Positions 37,231 through 46,650 are shown, counted from the stretch's first letter. The stretch: DNA of 64,000 nucleotides from an uncultured Prevotellaceae bacterium (GCA_900315095.1 OMXS01000012.1:31916-95915); one strand, 5' to 3'. The notes: generated by a model not told the origin, from the letters alone. Made by a program: numbers and translations.

Positions 37231-37998
37231 TCACTTTTCTCTTCCATATTCCATCCAATGGTGCCTTTCTCTCTCATCCATCTTCTCTATGGCATAACGC
37301 AGCGCCGTGCGGGGCATTTCTGAAGCATGCATGTCGAGGAATGAGCGCAGCAGTTCTATGCTCACGCGCTTGCCCATCTCGCGAAGCATCCATCCAACGG
37401 CCTTGTGCATCAGGTCGTGAGGGTGGTGCAGGTGGCGCTCGGCGTATCGAAGAGTGTAGGCGGGGTTGCCTTTCTGCAGCGAGCCCCATGTGCACACCAT
37501 AGATATTCGTTTCTTCCACAGATTGTCACTCTCGGCGAGCCGGTCAACAAGTGCCATCTTCTCGTCGTCGGTATAGCATGAAGGCATCGTCAGCCAGTAT
37601 CCAAGTGTCTTGGGCGCCGATAGGTCAACGAGGTCCCAGTTGTTCGCCCTTTCTGTGTTGGCTACGTAGAATTCAATCAACGAGTCGCGCTTTTTCATCG
37701 CCTCCTTGTTGTCGATTAAGCGTTTAGAGCATAGTTTGTTGAATTGCGAAACCAGTACCAGCAAGCCGCAAAGCCGGGCCTCGTGCCACTCGCTTTGCAG
37801 CAGTTGCTCAATCTCCTCGCGCGGCATGTCCTTGCATTCAGCCGCCACGCTTCGAGTCTTTGGCACCTTCAGACCAAGGAACTTGTCGCCCTCGCCATAC
37901 TCCCCTTTGCCTGTCTTGAAAAATCTCATCAGCACTTCGCGCTGTTTCTCGTCCGCCATCGCGCCCATTGCCGCAATTGCTTCCTTGGCTGTCTTCAT
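37231..37998 (-). CDS. AlkD-like DNA alkylation repair protein
   Basis: A 255-residue all-helical protein of the DNA alkylation repair family (HEAT-like repeats). Recognisable blocks are FKTGKGEYGEGDKFLGLKVP near residue 30, NNWDLVDLSAPKTLGYWL, and HDLMHKAVGWMLREMGKR. Members such as AlkD are DNA glycosylases that remove bulky N-alkylated purines. It is 64 bases upstream of mrp on the same strand. Confidence 0.9.
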   Translation of the reverse strand: MKTAKEAIAAMGAMADEKQREVLMRFFKTGKGEYGEGDKFLGLKVPKTRSVAAECKDMPREEIEQLLQSEWHEARLCGLLVLVSQFNKLCSKRLIDNKEAMKKRDSLIEFYVANTERANNWDLVDLSAPKTLGYWLTMPSCYTDDEKMALVDRLAESDNLWKKRISMVCTWGSLQKGNPAYTLRYAERHLHHPHDLMHKAVGWMLREMGKRVSIELLRSFLDMHASEMPRTALRYAIEKMDERERHHWMEYGREK

Positions 37999-38051
37999 CG
38001 TCTTTTTAAGAGTTAAAATGTTTTTGAGTTTGCAAATATACGCATTTTTTC

Positions 38052-38083
38052 TTGTTATTGTTATGGAAAAAACTGTATCTTTG
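38052..38083 (+). promoter_or_regulatory. promoter of the M15 peptidase gene
   Basis: TTG at 38052-38054, a 21-nt spacer, TATCTTTG at 38076-38083; the ATG at 38101 follows closely. Confidence 0.65.
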
Positions 38084-38100
38084 CAAAAAAATATGCCAAT

Positions 38101-38847
38101 ATGAAAAAGAGTATAGTTTCTTACCCGCTCGCAATAATGATATTAGTGCTGATGTCTATGTGCCTTTTCCCTGCTGATGGCTTTGCCAATATGCCGAGAG
38201 TGAGACTCGTAGACGACTGGAAGCCGGGAATGGTTGTGCAGGAGTGGGAGGTAGAGCAAGCAGGAATTGCCCGTTGCTTTGTGTCTGAGAAAATCAACGA
38301 CCAGGTATGGAGCCGCATGAAGGGCAAGTCGTGGAACGTGGGATGCCCCGTGAGTCGCGACGGCCTTCGCTATCTGCGACTGCTCCATTATAATGCTAAG
38401 GGCGAGATACAGACGGGAGAGATGGTGGTGAACAAGCAGATTGCCGACCGCGTGGTGAGCATTTTCCGCCAACTATACGAGCAGAAATACCGCATAGAGC
38501 GAATGGTTCTGATAGACGACTATAATGCTGACGACGACCGCTCGATGGAGGATAACAACACCTCATGCTTCAACTACCGTGTGGTGGCGGGCACGAAGAG
38601 CCTTTCCAAACATGCTTACGGACTTGCCATCGACCTCAACCCGCGCTATAATCCGTATGTCCGCAACGGCAAAGTGTCGCCCGAGAACGGCAAGGATTAT
38701 GCCTACAACCGCCAGAAGCGCAACGACATACCTTATAAAATAGACACCAACGACCTCGCTTACCGCCTCTTCATGAAGGCTGGAGCACAATGGGGTGGGG
38801 CGTGGAAAACGATGAAAGACTACCAGCACTTCCAGTTTGCGAAGTAG
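38101..38847 (+). CDS. M15-family peptidoglycan peptidase, exported
   Basis: A 248-residue protein with a signal peptide (LAIMILVLMSMCLFPADGFA). The zinc-site blocks of the M15 family (D-alanyl-D-alanine or L-alanyl-D-glutamate peptidases) are present: SKHAYGLAIDLNPRYNPYV, with a His and an Asp ligand, and DYQHFQF with the last His, plus GAQWGGAWKTM. It should act on cell-wall peptides in the periplasm. No lipobox is seen. It is monocistronic. Confidence 0.85.
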   Translation: MKKSIVSYPLAIMILVLMSMCLFPADGFANMPRVRLVDDWKPGMVVQEWEVEQAGIARCFVSEKINDQVWSRMKGKSWNVGCPVSRDGLRYLRLLHYNAKGEIQTGEMVVNKQIADRVVSIFRQLYEQKYRIERMVLIDDYNADDDRSMEDNNTSCFNYRVVAGTKSLSKHAYGLAIDLNPRYNPYVRNGKVSPENGKDYAYNRQKRNDIPYKIDTNDLAYRLFMKAGAQWGGAWKTMKDYQHFQFAK

Positions 38848-38880
38848 TTAGATGCACGTCTTCATACCTTATTATATTAT

Positions 38881-39057
38881 TAGACGGACCCTCACTTGTG
38901 CCTCCTGAGTGCTCACTTGTATACATCTGAGCATCTCACTTGTATACATCTGAGCACCTCATTTATATACATCTGAGCGTCTCATTTGTGCCTTTTGAGC
39001 ATCCCATTTGTGCCTTTTGAGCATCCCACTTGTGCCTTCTTGCACTTCCACTTGTCA
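38881..39057 (+). repeat. tandem 22-23 bp intergenic repeat with CACTTGTG core
   Basis: About eight units of the form GAGCATCTCACTTGTATACATCT, some with CACTTGTGCCTTTT in place of the TATACATCT end. The unit length is 22 or 23 bases, so no frame is kept and the array is noncoding. It fills most of the 334-bp gap before the yceD promoter. The inverted version forms the array at 50511-50672. Confidence 0.85.
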
Positions 39058-39133
39058 AAGTAGTAATGACGAGGAATTTGCATTAAAAAAGCAAAAAAAC
39101 GTGCAGAATGGTTTTTAAATGAAAAATTATTTG

Positions 39134-39141
39134 TACCTTTG
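39134..39141 (+). promoter_or_regulatory. -7 box of the yceD-rpmF-fabH operon
   Basis: TACCTTTG at 39134-39141, about 40 bases before the yceD ATG. A -33 TTTG is not clear. Confidence 0.5.
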
Positions 39142-39181
39142 CACCCCGAAGTATGCCACAAAATGGCATGCTGCAACGTAA

Positions 39182-39715
39182 ATGAGTGGTTTAGAGTCTC
39201 TTAGGATTGATTTGAAGGGTTTGAAAGAAGACGTTAATGTCTTCGAAAGTGACCTTGACGATACGTTTTTTGAAACTCTAGACAGTCAGGAAGTGCACGG
39301 AGGCCGATTGCATGTGTCGCTGTCTATACGCAAGGCAAGCGGCTTTTATGACCTCACGTCGCATGTTGCTGGCACCGTTAGCGTTGCGTGCGACCTATGC
39401 TTAGACGATATGGACGAGGCAATAGACACCGAGAACCGTCTCGTTGTGAAGCTTGGAAGCGAAGACTCTATTGACGACGACGTCGTGACAGTTGACGAAA
39501 ACGAAGGAATACTCGACATGTCATGGCTCGTCTATGAATTTGTCACGTTGTCATTACCCATCAAGCATGTGCATGCACCTGGTAAGTGTAACCCTGCTAT
39601 GACAGAAGTTCTGGAGCGTCTGTCGTCTGACCGAAGCAGAGATGAAGGTTCCAGCAGCGAGATAGACTCACGTTGGAGTGAATTATTAAAATTAAAAGAT
39701 AAAACAATTAAATAA
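39182..39715 (+). CDS. yceD: YceD/DUF177-family protein
   Basis: A 177-residue cytoplasmic protein of the YceD family, which precedes rpmF in many bacteria and is linked to 23S rRNA accumulation. The block GTVSVACDLCLDDMDEAIDT, with a CxxC, and the late GKCNPAM are family features. It is 9 bases upstream of rpmF. Confidence 0.9.
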   Translation: MSGLESLRIDLKGLKEDVNVFESDLDDTFFETLDSQEVHGGRLHVSLSIRKASGFYDLTSHVAGTVSVACDLCLDDMDEAIDTENRLVVKLGSEDSIDDDVVTVDENEGILDMSWLVYEFVTLSLPIKHVHAPGKCNPAMTEVLERLSSDRSRDEGSSSEIDSRWSELLKLKDKTIK

Positions 39716-39724
39716 TAAAGAATT

Positions 39725-39913
39725 ATGGCACATCCTAAAAGAAGACAGTCGAAGACTCGTACCCTGAAAAGAAGAACTCACGACAAGGCAGTTCTCCCAA
39801 CATTGGCAAAATGCCCTAACTGCGGCTCTTTCCACATCTATCACACCGTATGTCCTTCCTGCGGTTACTATCGTGGTAAGATTGCCATTGTAATGGACGA
39901 AGCTGCTGAATAA
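39725..39913 (+). CDS. rpmF: 50S ribosomal protein L32
   Basis: A 62-residue ribosomal protein. The N-terminus [17 protein letters not shown] and two CxxC knuckles (KCPNCG and CPSCGYY) are diagnostic of the zinc-binding form of L32. It sits between yceD and fabH with short gaps of 9 and 2 bases. Confidence 0.97.
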   Translation: MAHPKRRQSKTRTLKRRTHDKAVLPTLAKCPNCGSFHIYHTVCPSCGYYRGKIAIVMDEAAE

Positions 39914-39915
39914 AG

Positions 39916-40938
39916 ATGGGAAAGATCAACGCAGTAATCACTGGTGTCGGAGGTTACGTTCCCGATTATGTCCTCAATAACGAGGAACTGTCGAGAATGG
40001 TTGACACTAACGACGAGTGGATTATGTCGCGTGTCGGCATCAAGGAGCGTCGCATCCTCAACGAGGAAGGTCTGGGCACCAGTTATATGGCTCGCAAGGC
40101 TGCACGACAGCTTATGCACAAGACGGGAGTAGACCCTGACAGCATCGATGCCTTGATTGTTACCACTTCAACAGCCGACTATAAGTTCCCGTCCACGGCA
40201 TCCATAGTGCTTGGAAAACTTGGTCTTAAGAACGCTTTTGCATTCGATTTCTGGGCTGCATGCTGCGGTTTCCTCTACACTCTCGATGTTGCGGCATCGA
40301 TGATACAGAGCGGCCGCTTCAAGAGGATTATCGTTATTGGCGCCGACAAGATGTCGTCGGTAGTCGATTATCAAGACCGCAGCACCTGTGCGTTGTTTGG
40401 TGACGGCGCCGCTGCTGTGCTTCTCGAGGCAACAGAGGAAGAGAATATCGGCGTGATGGACTCATATTTCCGCACAGACGGCAAGGGCTTGCCCTTCCTC
40501 CACCTGAAAGCAGGCGGTTCGGTATGCCCTCCAAACCACTTTACTGTTGACCATCGTTTGCACTATCTCTATCAGGAGGGTCGCACCGTGTTCCGTTATG
40601 CGGTAACCAGCATGAGCGACGACTGCGCCTTGATAGCAGAGCGCAACGGTCTGAACAAGGACAACATCCGCTTTGTCGTTCCTCATCAGGCCAACATCCG
40701 CATCATCGAGGCTGTCGCAAAGCGCCTTGAACTGCCGATGGAACAGGTGATGGTGAACATCGAACACTTCGGAAACACTAGTGCAGCAACCATTCCTCTG
40801 GCGCTCTGGGAGTATGAAAGCCAGTTGAAGAAAGGCGACAATCTCATACTTACCGCCTTTGGTGCAGGATTCGTTCATGGAGCTTCTTACTACAAGTGGG
40901 CTTATGACGGTTCGGCTGCAGCGGCACCTGTGAAATAG
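39916..40938 (+). CDS. fabH: 3-oxoacyl-ACP synthase III (FabH)
   Basis: A 340-residue thiolase-fold enzyme that starts fatty-acid synthesis by condensing acetyl-CoA with malonyl-ACP. Visible active-site blocks are [17 protein letters not shown] with the catalytic Cys, VPHQANIRI with the His, and [17 protein letters not shown] with the Asn. The operon with yceD and rpmF is widely conserved. Confidence 0.96.
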   Translation: MGKINAVITGVGGYVPDYVLNNEELSRMVDTNDEWIMSRVGIKERRILNEEGLGTSYMARKAARQLMHKTGVDPDSIDALIVTTSTADYKFPSTASIVLGKLGLKNAFAFDFWAACCGFLYTLDVAASMIQSGRFKRIIVIGADKMSSVVDYQDRSTCALFGDGAAAVLLEATEEENIGVMDSYFRTDGKGLPFLHLKAGGSVCPPNHFTVDHRLHYLYQEGRTVFRYAVTSMSDDCALIAERNGLNKDNIRFVVPHQANIRIIEAVAKRLELPMEQVMVNIEHFGNTSAATIPLALWEYESQLKKGDNLILTAFGAGFVHGASYYKWAYDGSAAAAPVK

Positions 40939-40969
40939 AATCGATTAGGATTAGAACCCCAAACGAAAG

Positions 40970-41007
40970 ACGCATCCTATTAATAATTTAATAAGATGCG
41001 TTTTTTT
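40970..41007 (+). terminator. terminator after fabH
   Basis: ACGCATC (40970-40976) pairs with GATGCGT (40995-41001), with TATT/AATA extending the stem, followed by seven T. The ATG at 40996 lies inside this stem, so it is not the era start. Confidence 0.85.
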
Positions 41008-41037
41008 AGATTAAGACGACATTATAACAAAGCAAAA

Positions 41038-41961
41038 ATGCATAAGGCAGGATTCGTAAATATTGTAGGCAACCCGAATGTTGGCAAGTCAACCCTGATG
41101 AACCAACTTGTGGGAGAGCGCATCTCTATTGCCACATTCAAGGCGCAGACGACACGCCACCGCATCATGGGCATCGTGAATACCGATGACATGCAGATAG
41201 TGTTCAGCGACACCCCAGGCGTGCTGAAACCCAACTACAAAATGCAGGAGATGATGCTGGCATTCTCGGAGAGTGCCTTGGCCGATGCCGATGTGCTTCT
41301 CTATGTTACCGATGTGGTGGAGAATCCCGAGAAGAACACGGACTTTCTTGAGAAAGTGCAGAAGATGAAGATTCCCGTGATTCTGCTTATCAACAAGATA
41401 GACGAGCTATCATCAGAGCCAGGAAAGGCAGGGAAGGGCGGCAGCAAAAGCGGTGACACCCGTCTGGGCGATATCGTGGCTCGCTGGCACACGCTTCTGC
41501 CAAATGCAGAGATTCTTCCTATATCGGCAAAGAATAAGTTCGGCGTTGACATGCTGCTAAAGCGCATCAAGGAACTGCTGCCCGAGAGTCCTGCTTATTT
41601 TGACAAGGACCAGTTGACGGACAAGCCTGCGCGTTTCTTTGTTAGCGAGATAATCCGCGAGAAGATACTTCTCTACTACGACAAGGAGATTCCATACTCG
41701 GTAGAAGTGGCTGTGGAGAGTTTCAAGGAGACGCCTAAGAACATCCATATAAATGCCGTGATTTATGTTGAACGTGAGTCGCAGAAGGGTATTATCATAG
41801 GTCATCAGGGCGTAGCGCTCAAGAAAGTGAGTACCGAAGCGCGCAAGGCGCTGGAGAAATTCTTCGGCAAGAGCATCTATCTGGAAACCTTTGTCAAGGT
41901 GGACAAGGACTGGCGTTCGAGCCAGCGCGAGCTCGACTCGTTTGGATATAACCCCAATTAA
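41038..41961 (+). CDS. era: GTPase Era
   Basis: A 307-residue GTPase that assists 16S rRNA maturation and 30S assembly. The G1 motif is GNPNVGKST, G3 is DTPGVLKPNY, G4 is NKID, and the C-terminal KH domain (IIREKILLYYDKEIPYSVEV) ends in GQRELDSFGYN-like sequence. The start at 41038 gives the usual MHKAGFVNIVG opening. A 15-20 residue Gly/Ser-rich insert (PGKAGKGGSKSGD) follows the NKID motif and is unusual. Confidence 0.95.
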   Translation: MHKAGFVNIVGNPNVGKSTLMNQLVGERISIATFKAQTTRHRIMGIVNTDDMQIVFSDTPGVLKPNYKMQEMMLAFSESALADADVLLYVTDVVENPEKNTDFLEKVQKMKIPVILLINKIDELSSEPGKAGKGGSKSGDTRLGDIVARWHTLLPNAEILPISAKNKFGVDMLLKRIKELLPESPAYFDKDQLTDKPARFFVSEIIREKILLYYDKEIPYSVEVAVESFKETPKNIHINAVIYVERESQKGIIIGHQGVALKKVSTEARKALEKFFGKSIYLETFVKVDKDWRSSQRELDSFGYNPN

Positions 41962-42008
41962 AGAGGTAAAAGAATTTATTTAGAACTGAAAAGCAAACAT
42001 ATAAGTTT

Positions 42009-43325
42009 ATGGGAAACTTAGTAGCGATAGTGGGACGCCCTAATGTTGGCAAGTCCACTCTTTTCAACAGACTGACAAAGACCCGCCAAGCCATCGTTAG
42101 CGAGGAGGCAGGCACAACGCGCGACCGCCAGTATGGCAAGTGCGAGTGGTGCGGCAAGGAGTTCTCGGTGGTTGATACTGGCGGATGGGTAGTCAATAGT
42201 GACGACATCTTCGAGGAGGAAATCCGCAAGCAGGTGATTGTGGCTACCGAGGAAGCCGACCTTTTGCTGTTTCTTGTTGACACGCAGAACGGACTAACTG
42301 ACTGGGACCAGGATGTGGCAAAGATACTGCGCCGCACCAAGCTCCCTGTGATTCTTGTTGCCAATAAGGTGGACAACAGCAACCAGCAGTTTGACGCAAT
42401 GGAGTTCTATAAACTGGGACTCGGAGACCCGCAATGCATTAGTGCGGCTACAGGAAGCGGTACAGGCGACCTTCTCGACCTTGTTCTCGAGAAACTGCCG
42501 TCAGCAAAAGACGAGGATGACTTCATCGACGACACGCCCCGTTTTGCTGTTGTGGGACGCCCAAATGCGGGAAAGAGCAGTCTTATCAACGCCTTCATAG
42601 GCGAAGACCGCCATATTGTGACAGATATTGCAGGCACAACTCGCGATAGTATATACACGAAATATGACAAGTTCGGCTTCGATTTCTATCTCGTTGATAC
42701 TGCAGGAATACGCCGCAAGAACAAGGTTTCAGAAGACCTGGAGTTCTATAGCGTGATGCGTTCCATTCGTGCCATCGAGAATAGTGATGTCTGCATCCTT
42801 ATGATTGACGCCACACGAGGCATCGAGGCTCAAGACATGAACATCTTCCAGCTGATTCAGAAGAATAACAAGTCGCTCGTGGTGGTGGTTAACAAATGGG
42901 ACCTCGTGCAGGACAAGAGTCAGAAATCCATCGACACATTTATCAACGCTATCCGAGAGCGAATGGCTCCATTCACGGACTTCCCAATAATCTTCGCGTC
43001 GGCGCTAACCAAGCAACGCATCTTTAAAGTGCTTGAGACAGCCAAGGATGTTTATCTCAACCGCAAGGTGAAGATAGGAACCACGAAGCTTAACGAGGTA
43101 ATGCTGCCTATCATCGAGGCAACGCCGCCGCCATCAATCAAGGGCAAGTACATCAAGATTAAGTATTGTGCGCAGATTCCTGACACTCAAATACCGAGTT
43201 TCGTGTTCTATGCTAACCTTCCTCAGTATGTCAAGGAACCTTACAAGCGTTTCCTTGAGAACAAAATACGCGAGAACTGGACGCTCACAGGCTCCCCGAT
43301 AAATGTTTTCGTAAGGCAGAAATAA
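42009..43325 (+). CDS. der: GTPase Der (EngA)
   Basis: A 438-residue protein with two tandem GTPase domains (GRPNVGKST at the N-terminus and GRPNAGKSS near residue 180), each with DTxG and NKxD motifs, and a C-terminal KH-like domain. It acts in 50S ribosome assembly. It follows era by 47 bases, and the pair is probably co-transcribed. Confidence 0.97.
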   Translation: MGNLVAIVGRPNVGKSTLFNRLTKTRQAIVSEEAGTTRDRQYGKCEWCGKEFSVVDTGGWVVNSDDIFEEEIRKQVIVATEEADLLLFLVDTQNGLTDWDQDVAKILRRTKLPVILVANKVDNSNQQFDAMEFYKLGLGDPQCISAATGSGTGDLLDLVLEKLPSAKDEDDFIDDTPRFAVVGRPNAGKSSLINAFIGEDRHIVTDIAGTTRDSIYTKYDKFGFDFYLVDTAGIRRKNKVSEDLEFYSVMRSIRAIENSDVCILMIDATRGIEAQDMNIFQLIQKNNKSLVVVVNKWDLVQDKSQKSIDTFINAIRERMAPFTDFPIIFASALTKQRIFKVLETAKDVYLNRKVKIGTTKLNEVMLPIIEATPPPSIKGKYIKIKYCAQIPDTQIPSFVFYANLPQYVKEPYKRFLENKIRENWTLTGSPINVFVRQK

Positions 43326-43338
43326 TATCGATACCACT

Positions 43339-43737
43339 ATGCGCAGACTGATATATGCCTTGATGCTCGTGGCGGTTGTCGCTATAGATGCATGCAGCAA
43401 GAAAACAGGTGGCGACAACAAGGCGGCCGCATATTTCGCAAAAGGCTATTACGAGCGGCTTATCGAGGGCAACTACGAGGGTTATGTTGATGCTCTGAAC
43501 TATCCCGACAGCATTCCTTCGAGCTACCGCAGCCAGTTGGTGCTTAACGCAAAACTGTTCACCGAGAAGCAGAAAAGCATTCATGGAGGATGGGTCGGCG
43601 TTGAGATTGCAGGCTGCATTATCGACAGTTTATCGCCCACGGCACAGGCAATACTCAACCTATGCTATGCAGACAGCACGCGCGAGAAGGTTGTCGTGCC
43701 GATGGTGGAGCGCGACGGCCGCTGGTATATCAGGTGA
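43339..43737 (+). CDS. small putative lipoprotein
   Basis: A 132-residue protein with an N-terminal hydrophobic segment ending in IDACSKK, a possible lipobox with an unusual Asp at -2. The rest (AAAYFAKGYYERLIEGNYEG... and VPMVERDGRWYI) resembles DUF4878/NTF2-like small domains of Bacteroidales lipoproteins. It follows der by 13 bases. Function unknown. Confidence 0.7.
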   Translation: MRRLIYALMLVAVVAIDACSKKTGGDNKAAAYFAKGYYERLIEGNYEGYVDALNYPDSIPSSYRSQLVLNAKLFTEKQKSIHGGWVGVEIAGCIIDSLSPTAQAILNLCYADSTREKVVVPMVERDGRWYIR

Positions 43738-43771
43738 TATAAAGAAGTTAAGAAGTTAAGGAGTTATGAAG

Positions 43772-43834
43772 TTAAGGAGTTAAGACAAAAGAACCATGAT
43801 ACAGTATGGTTGTCTTAACTCCTTAATCTTTTTT
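43772..43834. terminator. 17-bp-stem terminator between convergent operons
   Basis: TTAAGGAGTTAAGACAA (43772-43788) is the exact reverse complement of 43810-43826, followed by CTTTTTTATT. The sequence just upstream (AAGTTAAGAAGTTAAGGAG) is built of the same short words. Confidence 0.85.
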
Positions 43835-43848
43835 ATTACTTTGACTCT

Positions 43849-44631
43849 TTAGTTCTTATGGTTCTGATGCATTTCCCTCATCTCCTCTTCCTTTACTTTC
43901 TTGAACAAGTCGGAAGCGAAGATGAAGTCGTTGAGCTTCTTGTTTTCTGACGTCATAATCTCATCTTTGTTGCCTGTCCATGCAGACGTGCCTTTATAGA
44001 TGAAGATGATATTCTCTCCGATGCCCATTACAGAGTTCATGTCGTGAGTGTTTATGATGGTCGTGGTGTTGTATTCCTGCGTGATGCTATGCAGCAGTTC
44101 GTCGATTACGAGACTCGTCTTGGGGTCTAGTCCAGAGTTCGGCTCGTCGCAGAAGAGGTATTTCGGGTTAAGAGATATTGCTCTTGCTATTGCCACACGC
44201 TTCTGCATACCTCCTGAGAGCTCGCCAGGGTACTTGTTCTGCGCATCCAGAAGGTTCACGCGGTCGAGACATTCCTGCGCGCGTTTTGTGCGTTCGCGGA
44301 GTGTCATCGAGGAGAACATATCGAGCGGGAACATCACATTATCAAGCACAGGCATCGAGTCGAAAAGCGCGGCGCTTTGGAAAATCATGCCCATCTCACG
44401 TCTCAGCTGCATCTTCTCGCGCTTTGACATCGCCACGAAGTTGCGTCCGTCGTATAGTATTTCGCCAGAGGTGGGGTCGAGCAGACCCACGATATTCTTC
44501 ATCAGGACGGTCTTTCCCGAACCGCTCTGGCCGATGATGAGGTTGGTCTTGCCGTTCTCGAACGTGGCGTTAATGTCCTTTAGAACGTCCTTGTCCTCGA
44601 AAGACTTATAAAGATTCTTTATCTCAATCAT
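43849..44631 (-). CDS. mlaF: ABC transporter ATPase of the Mla lipid-transport type
   Basis: A 260-residue ATPase with Walker A GQSGSGKTVLMKN, signature LSGGMQKRVAIARA, Walker B LFCDEPNSGLDP, and the MlaF-like IINTHDMNSVMGIGENIIF. With MlaE it moves phospholipids between inner and outer membrane. MlaD and others are not encoded here. Confidence 0.92.
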   Translation of the reverse strand: MIEIKNLYKSFEDKDVLKDINATFENGKTNLIIGQSGSGKTVLMKNIVGLLDPTSGEILYDGRNFVAMSKREKMQLRREMGMIFQSAALFDSMPVLDNVMFPLDMFSSMTLRERTKRAQECLDRVNLLDAQNKYPGELSGGMQKRVAIARAISLNPKYLFCDEPNSGLDPKTSLVIDELLHSITQEYNTTTIINTHDMNSVMGIGENIIFIYKGTSAWTGNKDEIMTSENKKLNDFIFASDLFKKVKEEEMREMHQNHKN

Positions 44632-44658
44632 TTCTAATCCCCTAAGTTAGGGGGTGTG

Positions 44659-44735
44659 GGGGTCTGAACAAGCGGGGTATCAGATCCATTTAACATTTTG
44701 TTTTTAATATTGGAGTCTGCGCTTGTTCAGACCCC
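44659..44735. repeat. 16-bp inverted repeat between mlaE and mlaF
   Basis: GGGGTCTGAACAAGCG (44659-44674) is the exact reverse complement of 44720-44735. A separate 15-bp palindrome, CCCCTAAGTTAGGGG, lies at 44639-44653. The gap between the two genes is 123 bases. Confidence 0.75.
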
Positions 44736-44754
44736 ATCCTCCAGTCTCGTGGGA

Positions 44755-45501
44755 CTACGAGAGCATTTGCGTCAGGAACACGTCGGAGAAGAGGATTAAC
44801 ACCGAGCTGCTCACTACAGCGGTGGTAGATGCCTTGCCCACCTCAACCGAACCGCCTTCAACAGTATACCCGCAGAAGGCAGAGACGCTACTTATAATGA
44901 ATGCAAACACAAGACTCTTGATAATACTCATCCAGATAAACCATTGATTGAAGTCGTGCTGCAGTCCCAATGTAAGGTCGTCGGGCGACAGCACATGGCC
45001 TATATAGGCTGTGGCATAAGCGCCCACTATGCCGAGTGCAGACGAGAAGATCACGAGGAACGGCATCATTGTTATCATGCCTAGAATCTTCGGCAGGATG
45101 AGATAACTTGCCGAGTTGACGCCCATTATCTCAAGAGCGTCAATCTGTTGCGTCACCCTCATGGTGCCCAGCTCTGACGCAATATTCGAGCCCACCTTTC
45201 CCGAGAGAATTAGACACATGATACTTGAGGAGAACTCCAGCAGCATGATCTCTCGCGTGGTGTAGCCGCTTACCCATCGGGGCATCCACGGGCTCTGGAT
45301 GTTCAGTTTCATCTGAATGCAAATAACGGCACCTATGAAGAACGAGATGAGCAGCACTATGCCGATGGAGTCGACACCCAGCTGCGTCATGTCCTTGGTG
45401 TATTGCTTGAAGAACATCCTCATGCGCTCGGGCACCGAGAACACACGCCCCATCAGGATGAGGTAACGTCCGAAAACTGTGAGATATTTCTTGATAAACA
45501 T
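44755..45501 (-). CDS. mlaE: ABC transporter permease of the MlaE type
   Basis: A 248-residue membrane protein (MFIKKYLTVFGRYLILMGR...) of the MlaE/Ttg2B family. It shows SGKVGSNIASELGTMRVTQQ and the ALEIMGVNSASYLILPKIL segment. The start at 45501 is preferred to 45528 because the TACTTTTG -7 box lies at 45526-45533, over the longer start. It is the first gene of the unit with mlaF. Confidence 0.93.
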   Translation of the reverse strand: MFIKKYLTVFGRYLILMGRVFSVPERMRMFFKQYTKDMTQLGVDSIGIVLLISFFIGAVICIQMKLNIQSPWMPRWVSGYTTREIMLLEFSSSIMCLILSGKVGSNIASELGTMRVTQQIDALEIMGVNSASYLILPKILGMITMMPFLVIFSSALGIVGAYATAYIGHVLSPDDLTLGLQHDFNQWFIWMSIIKSLVFAFIISSVSAFCGYTVEGGSVEVGKASTTAVVSSSVLILFSDVFLTQMLS

Positions 45502-45885
45502 AAAGCTTCTTATGTAATTCGTTTGCAAAAGTAATTAAAATCAGTCTAAAAATGGCAACTATTATGTTATTTTTTCTTTTTCAGTTATGCGAAACTTTTT
45601 CTCTACCTTTGTCTCATTATTATGGAAGTTACGGATACTTGTAAAAAAAGTTTATTTGTTTTTATTCTCTTTTGTTTTTTTGTGAATTTTCATTGGGGTA
45701 CAATTGTGTGCCAAGAGTTAAGATGACAAGTTTTTTAAATATTTCTTTTTTTTGTTCCGTTTTTTTGTTATCTTTGTGCAAAAATCATAACTGATACTAT
45801 ACAATGGCTGAGTGCTTGTAAAAATTGAAAGGAGTATTTAGCACACATAAGTGAATTTTATAAAGGATAAAGGAGACGGTTTGTT
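45502..45885. other. 384-bp AT-rich divergent intergenic region
   Basis: It holds the mlaE -7 box (CAAAAGTA at 45526-45533, minus strand) and a TATCTTTG box (45769-45776) for the gene at 45886. The rest is T-rich with no recognised element. Confidence 0.5.
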
Positions 45886-46554
45886 TTGGAAAGAAACAGG
45901 TATATACATTCGCTTAGAGAATCTTCTTATAGAATCAATTTAGATGGTCGTCTTCCTTCCGAGGATTTGACAGTAAACGTCTATGGGAGGGACGGTGAGA
46001 TCATTGGCTCATATCATTTTGAGCCTTCACAACTTCATGGTAAAAAAAATATTCATTTCAAGTATATAAATGGGAACGTGGAATGGATTGGTGGCATGAT
46101 TTGTGAAGACAATGTTTGTAGGAACAAATTGCCTTCATCTGCTCATGTATTGACCAACAGGGCTGGCAGGGATGAACTTTACGTAATAGATTTGTGTGAC
46201 GAGATACTTGGCCTAAAGGCTAAGCGTCAACATCGTTTTCCGTTCTTGCTTGGCGATACTGGGAAAGGTCTTCCTGTTGATGCATATTATGAAGAAATGA
46301 ATCTCGTGGTAGAATATTGCGAAAGTCAGCATAGTGAGGCGGTTCCTTTTTTTGATCGTCGATTGACTGTAAGTGGTGTGGGGCGAGATGAACAACGCAG
46401 AATTTACGACGAGCGTCGCAGGGAATTATTGCCTAAACATGGTATTCGTCTTGTAAATATAGCATATTATGATTTCGAGTATGATAGTAGGAAAAGAATT
46501 GTGAGAGACCACCAACAAGATATTCAAATTGTCAGAAGAAAACTCGAAGTTTAA
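45886..46554 (+). CDS. putative PD-(D/E)XK endonuclease, Vsr/DUF559-like
   Basis: A 222-residue protein. The C-terminal half (about residues 118-205) reads like a Vsr/DUF559-type nuclease: D132 in LPVDAYYEEMNL, E143 and H149 in VVEYCESQHSE, then RDEQRRIYDERRRELLPKHG and IRLVNIAYYDF, the usual final helix and strand. The N-terminal half is of unknown type. It has no ATG: the only start after the upstream in-frame stop (45868) is the TTG at 45886, with AGGAGA 10 bases before it. The gene is AT-richer than its neighbours and alone in its transcription unit, so transfer is likely. Family identity is by motif recognition. Confidence 0.55.
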   Translation: MERNRYIHSLRESSYRINLDGRLPSEDLTVNVYGRDGEIIGSYHFEPSQLHGKKNIHFKYINGNVEWIGGMICEDNVCRNKLPSSAHVLTNRAGRDELYVIDLCDEILGLKAKRQHRFPFLLGDTGKGLPVDAYYEEMNLVVEYCESQHSEAVPFFDRRLTVSGVGRDEQRRIYDERRRELLPKHGIRLVNIAYYDFEYDSRKRIVRDHQQDIQIVRRKLEV

Positions 46555-46650
46555 ATGAATAAAGTATGTACATCATAAACAAAGAACAGATATCAATGCG
46601 TTATTACTATACTCGATATTCAAAAAATATAGATTGACTCTTTCAATGTG

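Noticed and set aside
38881-39057. CRISPR array
   Set aside because: Units are 22-23 bp directly abutting and degenerate, with no unique spacers and no cas genes.
40996-41037. ATG at 40996 as era start
   Set aside because: It lies within the stem of the fabH terminator, and the usual Era N-terminus begins at 41038.
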